Source: Klebsiella spallanzanii
GTDB taxonomy: Bacteria; Pseudomonadota; Gammaproteobacteria; Enterobacterales; Enterobacteriaceae
Assembly: GCF_902158555.1 (NCBI RefSeq)
Contig: NZ_CABGGS010000005.1
Span: 62,001 to 126,000 of the forward strand
Length of the DNA stretch: 64,000 bases
Reading direction: 5' to 3'
The notes under the pieces are model-generated. The model was not told the origin of the DNA, ran no database searches, and saw nothing but the letters and a program-made list of their open reading frames with translations. Positions 40,810-48,951 of the stretch are shown one piece after another (within the stretch, counting starts at the first letter, position 1; every line of letters starts with the position of its first letter). Made by a program: the position numbers and the translations under genes.

Positions 40810-43101
40810 GTGTCAGAGTTGTTATCCATCGCCCTGTTTCTTGCTTCGGTGATGATTTATGCATTAAAAGCCGGTCGTAATACCTGGTGGTTCGCCGCCA
40901 CGCTCACGGTGCTGGGCCTGTTTGTTATTTTAAATATTACTCTCTACGCCAGCGATTACTTCACCGGCGACGGCATCAATGACGCGGTACTCTATACGTT
41001 GACCAACAGCCTGACGGGCGCAGGCGTGAGCAAGTATATTCTGCCAGGCGTTGGGCTGGTCGTGGCGCTGGTCGCGGTATTCGGTGCGCTCGGCTGGGTG
41101 CTTCGCCGTCGCCGTCATCATCCTCATCATTTTGGTTACAGCCTCGTCGCGCTGGTTCTGGCACTGGCCTCGGTGGATGCCAGCCCTGCCTTCCGCCAGA
41201 TTAGCGAGCTGGTAAAATCCCAGTCCCGCGATGGCGATCCGGATTTTGTGGCTTACTATAAAGAACCGTCGAAAAGCATTGCTAATCCAAAACTGAATCT
41301 GGTGTACATCTACGGCGAAAGCCTTGAACGCACTTATTTTGACAATGATGCGTTCCCCAATCTGACTCCAGAACTCGGCAAACTGAAAAGCGAAGGGCTG
41401 GACTTCAGCAATACCACCCAGTTGCCGGGCACCGACTATACGATTGCCGGGATGGTTGCCTCTCAGTGCGGGATCCCGCTGTTTGCGCCGTTTGAAGGCA
41501 ACGCCTCGGCCTCGGTCTCCAGCTTTTTCCCGCAAAATATCTGCCTGGGCGATATCCTGAAAAACTCCGGTTACGAAAACTACTTCGTCCAGGGCGCTAA
41601 CCTGCGCTTCGCCGGAAAAGATGTATTCCTGAAATCTCACGGCTTCGATCACCTGTACGGCGCGGAAGAGCTTAAAACAACCGTTGCGGATCCCGCTTAC
41701 CGTAACGATTGGGGTTTCTACGATGACACCGTTCTTGATGAGACCTGGAAAAAATTCGAAGCGCTTTCGCAATCCGGAAAACGTTTTTCGCTGTTTGCTT
41801 TGACGGTCGATACTCACCATCCAGATGGTTTTATCTCCCGTACCTGCCAGCGTAAAAGCTACGATATGGACGGCAAAAAGAACCTCTCTTTCAGCGCCGT
41901 CTCCTGTAGCCAGGAGCATATCGCGGCGTTAATTGAGAAGATTAAAGCCTCGCCGTGGTTCAAAAATACGGTCATCGTGGTTTCTTCCGATCACCTGGCG
42001 ATGAAAAACAGCGCCTGGGATTATCTGAACAAACAGGATCGCAGCAACCTGTTTTTCGTCCTGCGCGGCGATGACCCCCAACAAGATACGCTGGCGGTTA
42101 AGCGTAATACTATGGACAACGGCGCGACGGTGCTGGATATCCTCGGCGGCGATAACTTTATTGGCCTCGGGCGCAGCAGCCTTTCCGGGGAGTCGCTTTC
42201 CACCGTGTTCCTCAATATGAAAGAGAAGGTGCTGGCGTGGAAGCCGGATATCATCCGCCTGTGGAACTTCCCTAAAGAGATGAAGAACTTCACCATCGAT
42301 TCGCAGAAGAATATGATTTCCTTCTCCGGCAGTCATTTCCGCCTGCCGCTACTGCTGCGGATTTCAGATAAGCGCGTCGAGCCGCTGCCGGAAAGCGAAT
42401 ACTCCGCCCCGCTGCGCTTCCAACTGGCCGATTTCGCCCCGCGCGATAACTTCGTCTGGGTCGACCGCTGCTACAAGATGGGCCAGCTATGGTCGCCGGA
42501 GTTAGCGCTCTCCACCGACTGGTGCGTATCGCAGGGCCAGTTGGGTGGTGAGCAGCAGGTCCAGCGCGTCGACAAAGTCCAGTGGCAAGGAAAGACCGCG
42601 TTCAAAGATACCCTGATCGATATGGAGCGCTACAAGGGCAACGTCGATACCCTGAAGATTGTCGATAACGACATTCGTTATAAAGCAGACAGCTTCGTCT
42701 TCAACGTTGCCGGTGCACCTGAGGAAGTAAAACAATTCAGCGGTATTTCCCGTCCGGAATCATGGGGACGCTGGTCCAACGCGCAGCTCGGTAATGAAGT
42801 GAAAATTGAATACAAAGAGCCGCTGCCGGAGAAATTCGATCTGGTCATTACCGCCAAAGCCTACGGACCGAATGCCAATAAACCGATTCCGGTACGCGTC
42901 GGCGATAGCGAGCAAACGCTCACTTTGGCCAATGATGTCACCACAACTACCCTGCACTTCGATAATCCGTCGCGCAGCAATACCTTAACGATTGCGCCGC
43001 CGGATCCACAGTCAACCAACGAGGGCAATATTCTCGGCCACTCCCCGCGTCAGTTGGGTATCGGCATGGTTGAAATCAAAGTGGTGAAAAACGAAGGATA
43101 A
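40810..43101 (+). CDS. opgB: Phosphoglycerol transferase I OpgB (MdoB)
   Basis: 763 residues. Transfers phosphoglycerol from phosphatidylglycerol to osmoregulated periplasmic glucans. Four N-terminal membrane helices are followed by a large periplasmic alkaline-phosphatase/sulfatase-type domain. The catalytic threonine lies in [17 protein letters not shown], with metal ligands in [18 protein letters not shown] and SSDHLAM. The GTG start at 40810 agrees with the Escherichia gene (MSELLS). The 257-base region upstream has no gene and must hold its promoter. Confidence 0.96.
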   Translation: MSELLSIALFLASVMIYALKAGRNTWWFAATLTVLGLFVILNITLYASDYFTGDGINDAVLYTLTNSLTGAGVSKYILPGVGLVVALVAVFGALGWVLRRRRHHPHHFGYSLVALVLALASVDASPAFRQISELVKSQSRDGDPDFVAYYKEPSKSIANPKLNLVYIYGESLERTYFDNDAFPNLTPELGKLKSEGLDFSNTTQLPGTDYTIAGMVASQCGIPLFAPFEGNASASVSSFFPQNICLGDILKNSGYENYFVQGANLRFAGKDVFLKSHGFDHLYGAEELKTTVADPAYRNDWGFYDDTVLDETWKKFEALSQSGKRFSLFALTVDTHHPDGFISRTCQRKSYDMDGKKNLSFSAVSCSQEHIAALIEKIKASPWFKNTVIVVSSDHLAMKNSAWDYLNKQDRSNLFFVLRGDDPQQDTLAVKRNTMDNGATVLDILGGDNFIGLGRSSLSGESLSTVFLNMKEKVLAWKPDIIRLWNFPKEMKNFTIDSQKNMISFSGSHFRLPLLLRISDKRVEPLPESEYSAPLRFQLADFAPRDNFVWVDRCYKMGQLWSPELALSTDWCVSQGQLGGEQQVQRVDKVQWQGKTAFKDTLIDMERYKGNVDTLKIVDNDIRYKADSFVFNVAGAPEEVKQFSGISRPESWGRWSNAQLGNEVKIEYKEPLPEKFDLVITAKAYGPNANKPIPVRVGDSEQTLTLANDVTTTTLHFDNPSRSNTLTIAPPDPQSTNEGNILGHSPRQLGIGMVEIKVVKNEG

Positions 43102-43140
43102 AACAATAGCCCGGCGGTTTTTAAGCCGGGCTATTGTTTT
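43101..43140. terminator. Bidirectional terminator between opgB and rpn
   Basis: A 15-bp stem AAACAATAGCCCGGC / GCCGGGCTATTGTTT with a 9-base loop starts at the opgB stop codon. T runs on both strands let it serve opgB and the convergent rpn-like gene. Confidence 0.9.
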
Positions 43141-43152
43141 AGGGTCAGGACA

Positions 43153-44079
43153 TCAACAGTGCAGCGGCTTTAGCTCATCTGCCGAAAGCCCGGTGATCCG
43201 CTGCACAGTCTCTTTATCTAAGCCGTCTTGTAGCATACTGCCAGCAATGCGCAGCGCTTCCCGTCGACTCCCTTCCTGCAGACCTTCCTGCATTCCCTCT
43301 TGTCGACCTTCCTGTATCCCTTCCTGCTTAAGTTTTTGAGCGATAGACATCAACCTCTCCTCATACTGTGGCAGACGGCGGGCCAGCCGGCGGATAAACA
43401 CGCTCGGATCGGTGGTATTACCGTACTACAGCATATAGTGAAACAGCATTCTCAGCTGCCGACGGTTAGTGTATCCCAGCATCACAACAGCCGCCAACGA
43501 CTCCGTTATTCCATTAAGATCGCGCTGGCGGATATGCTTTTGCATCAGCTCCAGCAGAGCGACCCGACGATGCTGGACACTTTCATCATCCGGCATCACC
43601 GTAACGTCGATCAACGGAAACGGACAACCATACAGCTTCTTCGCCATCTGCGGATCGGCAAATTCATCCAGCCAGTTCAGGGAAAAAGGATAGGGACTGG
43701 CCGCACCGTGATAAAAAAGCATCGGCACCACCAGCGGCAGCGCTTTGTGCCCGGCGTCGAGGTGCCGCTGCATCGCGGCAATCGCATACCGCATTAATCG
43801 AAAAGCCATATGATTATCCGGTGAGCTCTGGTGTTCAATCACCACATAGACATATCCCAGCCCTGAGGTGGTTTGTACCGACCACAGCACGTCCGAATAC
43901 CAGGCGCGCAGATCTTCATCGACGAAACTCGCTGGCTCCAGCCTCAGCGTCGCAAAATCACACTGCTGACGGATCTCTTCGTGAAGGTAGAGCGTGAGGA
44001 AATCATTCGCCGTCTCCGGATGGCGAAGAAATCGTTTAAATACCGCATCGTGAGGCGTCGAAGTCATACGTTTTTTCAT
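43153..44079 (-). pseudogene. Rpn/YhgA-like PD-(D/E)XK nuclease, interrupted by an in-frame amber codon
   Basis: Recombination-promoting nuclease (transposase_31, PF04754) family. The N-terminal part shows [23 protein letters not shown] and the nuclease core [14 protein letters not shown]...[13 protein letters not shown] with the E-x-Q catalytic motif. The reading frame stops at TAG (43426-43428), then continues in the same frame through YGNTTDPSVFIRRLARRLPQ to the typical helical tail with Gln-Glu-Gly repeats (EGIQEGRQEGMQEG). A single CAG-to-TAG change explains the break. It may be a pseudogene or give a truncated nuclease lacking its coiled tail. The start at ATG 44079 ([11 protein letters not shown]) follows the family; an in-frame start at 44124 exists. 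It lies between opgB and the gfr operon. Confidence 0.85.
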
Positions 44080-44217
44080 GGCCATCCGCTTGCCAGAAAG
44101 AGAAGGAAAGCCGGACTCTACCACCGGTTTTTACCCGGCTGGATTTAACGATGATTTTCTGGGAAGCGACTCGGAGAATAGCGCGGCGGCCAGCAAGCTG
44201 ACCGCCATAGGCAGGAT

Positions 44218-45228
44218 TTAGTAATCAAACTGCCGGTAATAACGGCGGATATTGAGATCGTGACCGGTATGGTGTTCAAAGTGGGCCGCCAGCCTGTCCA
44301 CCAGCAGGGTTGAAACCACGCACGGCGCCATAATCCAGCGGAAAGCGTCATCAATACCGTTCAGCGGATAGTCGCGCGGGTCGATAACCACCAGGCGGTC
44401 AGTTATCTTCTGTGCAAAGCGTTCGACGCGCTCGTCCAGCGCCCGGCATTTACCCTCGCCCTTCACCAGAAACAGCGGAACCTCTTTTTCCAGTAGCTCC
44501 AGGGTGCCGTGGAAAAACTCAGCTGAGCTTACCGACTTAGTCCGCTTCCACTGCATCTCTTCGAGAATACACATCGAGAACAGGTAGACTTCCCCCCACA
44601 TTTCCGCCCCGCCAATCCACATCATGTAGTCGCTATTATGATATTGCGCGGCAATTTTATCCGCCTGCGGCTCGAACTGGCGCTTGGCTTGCAGCAGATT
44701 TTCCGGCAGCAATTCCAGCTGGCTGGCAAAACGATCGTAATTTGCGAAATCACCATGACGATAAATCACGCGGAAAAATAACCAGTACAGCAGCATATAT
44801 TCATATTCCACGCCATTCTTGTGGCACATTGGAATATGCCAGCTGGCGGCTGCGGCCAATGGCGAATCGGCATGACGGGTAATCGCCACCACGCGGATTC
44901 CCTGCGCCTTGCACCATTCGGCAATGGCTACCGATTCTTTAGTATCGCCGGATTTAGATAACGTGACGACTACCGCTTCTTTATTTAATTTTTTATGCCC
45001 GCGATGAATTAATTCCGCAGCCTGTTCAAGATAAACCGGCACGCCGGTTAATTCTTTAGCAAACTCATTAATGGCCATCATCGGAGCCAGAGAACCACCT
45101 ACCGATACAAAAAATAACGCGCTACAGCCGCTGTGATAAATATCGTCGGCGACGGTTTCCGCCTGTTTACGCGCAGCGATGATCTCGCGAGCACTGGTCA
45201 GGTACTCGTCCTGATTAAAACCCAACAT
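44218..45228 (-). CDS. gfrF: Fructoselysine-6-phosphate deglycase-type SIS protein (GfrF)
   Basis: 336 residues. Double SIS (sugar isomerase) domain enzyme of the FrlB type, which splits an Amadori-type 6-phosphate into glucose 6-phosphate and the amino acid. The FVSVGGSLAPMMA and TLSKSGDTKESVAIAEW motifs bind the sugar phosphate, and the SSAEFFHGTLELLEKE segment carries the catalytic region. It is the last gene of the gfr operon, 17 bases after gfrE, with AGGAG ahead of its ATG. In Salmonella the equivalent GfrF acts on fructoselysine 6-phosphate. Downstream is a hairpin (44103-44134, AGCCGG/CCGGCT arms). Confidence 0.9.
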   Translation of the reverse strand: MLGFNQDEYLTSAREIIAARKQAETVADDIYHSGCSALFFVSVGGSLAPMMAINEFAKELTGVPVYLEQAAELIHRGHKKLNKEAVVVTLSKSGDTKESVAIAEWCKAQGIRVVAITRHADSPLAAAASWHIPMCHKNGVEYEYMLLYWLFFRVIYRHGDFANYDRFASQLELLPENLLQAKRQFEPQADKIAAQYHNSDYMMWIGGAEMWGEVYLFSMCILEEMQWKRTKSVSSAEFFHGTLELLEKEVPLFLVKGEGKCRALDERVERFAQKITDRLVVIDPRDYPLNGIDDAFRWIMAPCVVSTLLVDRLAAHFEHHTGHDLNIRRYYRQFDY

Positions 45229-45245
45229 AGTTTTCTCCTGAATAA

Positions 45246-46307
45246 TCAGATTTTACTTTTTAATACGCGGTCAAAATCGTCAAAAATACGTATTGCAAGA
45301 TCGATGCCCTTGAGTCCGGCGGTATGCCAGGCGAGCATTTGGATCGGCACAATCAGCAGCAACGGTGCCAGGTGATGTTCACAGGGGCAGTTTAGCGCCA
45401 GTGTTTGCTCATCTTCCTCACCGCTCAGCGTCAACGTAAAGGCCCGGGCAATGGACGGCGCCATATAATCGCGTAGAGCACGGGAGCGCTCATCCGGCGC
45501 GTCTTCAATAAACAGCATCACATGGCGGGCATTAGCCTCCAGATAAGGGCCGTGCATATACGCTTCCAGCTCAAAACCGCTGGAAGGCACGCGCACCGTT
45601 TCGGTAAATTTGGTTTCGAACTCCTTCGCCACCCCAACCAGCGCGCCATAGCCAGTGGCGACAAAGCGTTCGCCGCCGCGTAGCGCTTCGCTATGCCTGT
45701 CGATAAAACATGAGGTGCGGGCAATAACATCCGGGATCGCCAGCGCCAGGCGTTGTAGCTCTGCAATATAGCGCTCCTCCTCGGCCTCGCTGGCCTTCCC
45801 CTGGCTGCGGGCAATCATCAGCGCCATCAGCAGCAGATTCAGTACCGTTGCGCTAAATCCGCGGGTGACAAACCCCACGCTCTCTATCCCGGTATTGATA
45901 TCAAGCACCCCGTCGCAGACCAGCGCTATCGGGCTTTGCGGGTCGGAGGTCAGGGCAAAGACCGGTAGATTCGCCGCCTGCACTTTACGCATCGCCTCCA
46001 GCGTCGACGCGCTTTTTCCACTCTGCGAAATCGCCACCACCAGATCGGTATGCGGGTCGATAGCTTCGTAATGGGTGAAGTTGTACGGCTCTTTAATTTC
46101 AACCAGAATGCCGAAGCGTTGTTCAAAGAAATAGCGTGCACAAAGGGCGGCGTTTAGCGACGATCCGGTCGCCAGCAGCAGAATACGCCGCACCGGGTGC
46201 TGGCGAGCAAAGATGTCAATCGCCGCCAGCTTTTGCCGGTAGTCGCGAAGGATCTGCGTCAGGCAGGCGGACTCTTCACTGATATAAGTCATCATCGTTG
46301 GTTTCAT
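45246..46307 (-). CDS. gfrE: Glucoselysine-6-phosphate deglycase-type SIS protein (GfrE)
   Basis: 353 residues with two SIS domains. LLLATGSSLNAALCARYFFEQ and VVAISQSGKSASTLEAM form the first phosphosugar site, and SSGFELEAYMHGPYLEAN the second-half catalytic region. It is homologous to Salmonella GfrE, which deglycates glucoselysine 6-phosphate. ACGGGAG precedes the start. It is translated from the same transcript as the PTS genes, 12 bases after gfrD. Confidence 0.9.
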   Translation of the reverse strand: MKPTMMTYISEESACLTQILRDYRQKLAAIDIFARQHPVRRILLLATGSSLNAALCARYFFEQRFGILVEIKEPYNFTHYEAIDPHTDLVVAISQSGKSASTLEAMRKVQAANLPVFALTSDPQSPIALVCDGVLDINTGIESVGFVTRGFSATVLNLLLMALMIARSQGKASEAEEERYIAELQRLALAIPDVIARTSCFIDRHSEALRGGERFVATGYGALVGVAKEFETKFTETVRVPSSGFELEAYMHGPYLEANARHVMLFIEDAPDERSRALRDYMAPSIARAFTLTLSGEEDEQTLALNCPCEHHLAPLLLIVPIQMLAWHTAGLKGIDLAIRIFDDFDRVLKSKI

Positions 46308-46319
46308 AGCTCACTCCCG

Positions 46320-47171
46320 TTAAAACAATCCAATCCACGAGCCCGCAATACCCACCAGCGCCATACCGCCGATGATAGAGAGCGGCTTAACCTTGCGCCC
46401 CAGCAGCCAGTAGACAATGCCGAAACTCACCAACGGCAGCATGCAGGGCATAATGTCGTTGATAATGTCCTGCACCTGGGTCTTCGCCTCCCCGGCGCCG
46501 AAAGAGATGGGGATGGTGATATCAATCATTGAGGCGGTCATCGCCCCCACCACCATCAGACCGATAATCGACGCCCCGTAGGTCAGGCTCTCCATCATTC
46601 CGCTCTTCTGGATCCGCTGAAGTACTCCAGTGCCCAACACATAGCCCCAGCGCGTAAACAGCCAGCGCACCAGAATATGCGGCACGTTAAACACCAGCAG
46701 GAACAGGATCGGCCCGAGAATGTTGCCCTTCAGCGCCAGGCTGGTGCCGATACCGGTGGCGATCAGGCGTAGCGTGCCCCAGAAGAAGGAGTCTCCCAGA
46801 CCGGCCAGCGGCCCCATCAGCGATGCTTTAACGTTATCTATCGCAGTGGCATCCATGTTTTTCTGCTGGCTGTTTTTCTCTTCCATCGCCGTGGTGATCC
46901 CCAACAGCAGGGTGACGATATGCGGCGTGGTATTGAAGAACACCAGATGCCGTTTCAACGCCCCGGCCAGTTCCTCCTTACGCGGATAGAGCTTTTTCAG
47001 CACCGGAATCAGCGCGTAAACAAAGGCGAGATTCATCTGCCGCTCATAGTTCCAGGAGAACTCCATCTGGAAGGAGCGCCAGAACACCCGGCGTAAATCG
47101 CGCGGCGTAATACGGGTTTCTTCCTGCTCCTGCGGCTGCAGGGTCTCTTCAGAAATCATCTTCGTCGTCAT
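46320..47171 (-). CDS. gfrD: Mannose-family PTS EIID (GfrD)
   Basis: 283 residues. Membrane subunit of the EIIC/EIID translocator. ITPRDLRRVFWRSFQMEFSWNYERQMNLAF at the N-terminus and SLMGPLAGLGDSFFWGTLRLI are EIID signatures, and hydrophobic helices occupy the C-terminal half. AAGGAG lies eight bases ahead of the ATG. It overlaps the end of gfrC by 23 bases. Confidence 0.93.
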   Translation of the reverse strand: MTTKMISEETLQPQEQEETRITPRDLRRVFWRSFQMEFSWNYERQMNLAFVYALIPVLKKLYPRKEELAGALKRHLVFFNTTPHIVTLLLGITTAMEEKNSQQKNMDATAIDNVKASLMGPLAGLGDSFFWGTLRLIATGIGTSLALKGNILGPILFLLVFNVPHILVRWLFTRWGYVLGTGVLQRIQKSGMMESLTYGASIIGLMVVGAMTASMIDITIPISFGAGEAKTQVQDIINDIMPCMLPLVSFGIVYWLLGRKVKPLSIIGGMALVGIAGSWIGLF

Positions 47172-47928
47172 CGCTAACTCCTTGTTCTGTCGTCGTACGA
47201 GGTGAGCTAAACGCGGTGACGTTAACCATGACCACCGCCACGATAGCGCCGAGAATAGCGATGCCGGTCACCGGGATTTTCAGGTAGGCCATCAGCACAA
47301 AGCCGAGGAAAAAGTACGGCGCAACTTTCTTGTTTATCAGCAATCTGGCAAGCATCGCGAAGCCCAGCGCCGGGATAATTCCGGTCGCCACGCTGAGTCC
47401 GTGTTTAATAAATTCCGGGATCGTATCGAGCAGGGATTTCACCGCATTGCTGCCGACCAGGAATGAGACGGTCACCACCGTTGCGAGCATCAACGACAAC
47501 CCAAATCCGGCAATCAGATGCATACGCTCAATGCCGCGCGTATCTGCCTGTTCCGCATAGCCGTCGGCCTTCTGGCTGAGCAGCGGAATAAACATCCCCA
47601 GATAGACGTTTTTCAGGATCAACGTCAGGGTGGCAATCGGCAGGCCGAGCAGCAGCGCCGTTTCCGTGCCTGCGCCGGAGGTAATGGCGAACGCCACGCC
47701 AAGAATGCCGCCGGTGACCACATCAGGCGGAATAGACGCGCCGACGGAGAAGGAGCCAATAAACGCCAGCTCCAGCGTCGCGCCCATGATGACGCCGGTC
47801 TGCACATCCCCGAGCACCAGCCCGGTCAGCAGCCCGGTGACGATAGGCCGTGAAATCAGCGACGTCCCTAATGCATATTCCGATTGCGCGATAAACGCCA
47901 CCAGACCCAGTAAGAGAGCCTCTACCAT
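47149..47928 (-). CDS. gfrC: Mannose-family PTS EIIC (GfrC)
   Basis: 259 residues with about six to seven helices. The family signature GLVLGDVQTGVIMGATLELAFIG and VSVGASIPPDVVTGG-type segment (SVGASIPPDVVTG) are present. The ATG at 47928 is preceded by GGAGGACAG; a longer frame reaching 48006 would overlap gfrB and is rejected. The C-terminus is very acidic (SDDDEDDF). Confidence 0.93.
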   Translation of the reverse strand: MVEALLLGLVAFIAQSEYALGTSLISRPIVTGLLTGLVLGDVQTGVIMGATLELAFIGSFSVGASIPPDVVTGGILGVAFAITSGAGTETALLLGLPIATLTLILKNVYLGMFIPLLSQKADGYAEQADTRGIERMHLIAGFGLSLMLATVVTVSFLVGSNAVKSLLDTIPEFIKHGLSVATGIIPALGFAMLARLLINKKVAPYFFLGFVLMAYLKIPVTGIAILGAIVAVVMVNVTAFSSPRTTTEQGVSDDDEDDF

Positions 47929-47944
47929 AATCTGTCCTCCGGAA

Positions 47945-48415
47945 TTAAACACATTCCGCAAAAAGCTGTTTGCGATCGTTAGGGACCTGGCGAATCTCCA
48001 CCTCAACGCCTTTCCCCACCAGTTGTTGCAGCTGTTCTATTTCTTCCGGCAGTAAATTAATTGCCTTAGAGATATTTTTACTGCCCTCTTTGGCCTTAAT
48101 TCCGCCGAGATTAATACTTTTAATTTCGTCAACGGCACTGGCAATACGCCAGGCATCATTCACCGACTCCACGACAATAAATAAATTATATTTATCAGTG
48201 ACGCCGCTTTTTATCGATTCAATAGAGTCGTTTATATTTTTAATCACCAGTTTAACTGAAGGCGGTTTAGCGAGCTTAATCGTGGTTTTCCGCAGTTCAT
48301 CCTCTGGGACGCTATCGTTGGCGATTAAAATACAATCGGCGCCAACGTACTGGGTCCAGGAAAAGGCCACTTGGCCGTGAAGTAATCGATGGTCTACCCT
48401 TAAAAGCGTAATCAT
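47945..48415 (-). CDS. gfrB: Mannose-family PTS EIIB (GfrB)
   Basis: 156 residues. Cytoplasmic phosphocarrier with the EIIB-Man signature LLRVDHRLLHGQVAFSW, whose H13 accepts phosphate from EIIA. LIANDSVPEDELRKT and the C-terminal QVPNDRKQ motif are typical. It is unfused to EIIA, unlike ManX. Seventeen bases separate it from the gfrC start. Confidence 0.93.
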   Translation of the reverse strand: MITLLRVDHRLLHGQVAFSWTQYVGADCILIANDSVPEDELRKTTIKLAKPPSVKLVIKNINDSIESIKSGVTDKYNLFIVVESVNDAWRIASAVDEIKSINLGGIKAKEGSKNISKAINLLPEEIEQLQQLVGKGVEVEIRQVPNDRKQLFAECV

Positions 48416-48429
48416 AGTGTTCCCTCATT

Positions 48430-48852
48430 TCAGAAGTCTTTATCAGTAGTCATCGCACTGGCAATCGTTTGATTGCAGTACTGAATGCTCTCTTTGGCAC
48501 TTATTAATGCTTCAGAAATTAGCTTATCGGTATTTTCTTCCCCTGCTGAAATAAGCAGGTCAATAATTAATGGCAGATTTAAACCGGACAATAAATGAAA
48601 GTGCGGGCGCGATAAAAAGCGCACAAACTCATTATTGACGCTACCGGCAAAAATATCCGTAATCACAATCAGCTCATCCTGTGCGGGAAAACGCGCCAGC
48701 AGCGTCTCCACCTGTAGCGTCAGATCGGCCTCCTCTTCTACATAGGCGCACAGAGTATGAATATCCGGCTGCTTACCGAGGATCAGCTCCACGGAGTTCA
48801 ACAGGCCGTTAGCAAAGGTGCCATGGCTGGCAAAAATATAGTGTCGTTTCAT
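48430..48852 (-). CDS. gfrA: Mannose-family PTS EIIA (GfrA)
   Basis: 140 residues. First gene of the operon, phosphorylated by HPr at H10 in the motif FASHGTFANGL. The second conserved segment IVITDIFAGSVNNEF is present. The ATG at 48852 has GAGG about seven bases ahead; an in-frame upstream ATG at 48876 would start inside the promoter leader. A sigma-54 promoter lies 36 bases upstream. Confidence 0.92.
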   Translation of the reverse strand: MKRHYIFASHGTFANGLLNSVELILGKQPDIHTLCAYVEEEADLTLQVETLLARFPAQDELIVITDIFAGSVNNEFVRFLSRPHFHLLSGLNLPLIIDLLISAGEENTDKLISEALISAKESIQYCNQTIASAMTTDKDF

Positions 48853-48887
48853 CCTTACCTCGAAAGCGCATTCCACTGCTTTCTTAA

Positions 48888-48904
48888 TTGCAACCGGCGT
48901 GCCA
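48888..48904 (-). promoter_or_regulatory. Sigma-54 (-24/-12) promoter of the gfr operon
   Basis: On the minus strand TGGCAC-GCCGG-TTGCAA fits the RpoN consensus TGGCAC-N5-TTGCW exactly. It directs transcription into gfrA and agrees with the sigma-54-activator type of GfrR encoded upstream. Confidence 0.93.
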
Positions 48905-48924
48905 GAAACAGTGGCGCGCCGGTT
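48892..48924. terminator. Hairpin after gfrR overlapping the sigma-54 promoter
   Basis: Outer arms AACCGGCG/CGCCGGTT and inner GCCA/TGGC arms form a 12-bp stem with one mismatch and a 7-base loop. It lies 28 bases past the gfrR stop on the minus strand and includes the -24 element. No T tract follows, so whether it ends the gfrR transcript is uncertain. Confidence 0.5.
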
Positions 48925-48951
48925 AGCGTAAGAACGAACAGACGAAGGGGA

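Noticed and set aside
40930-41919. Long antisense frame (329 codons) inside opgB
   Set aside because: It mirrors the codon structure of a clearly real gene in the opposite strand and shows no family motif.
44145-44217. Short frame (MAVSLLAAALFSES...) between gfrF and rpn
   Set aside because: About 25 codons with no ribosome site and no known family. It could be a decayed remnant, but the evidence is too thin to list as a gene.
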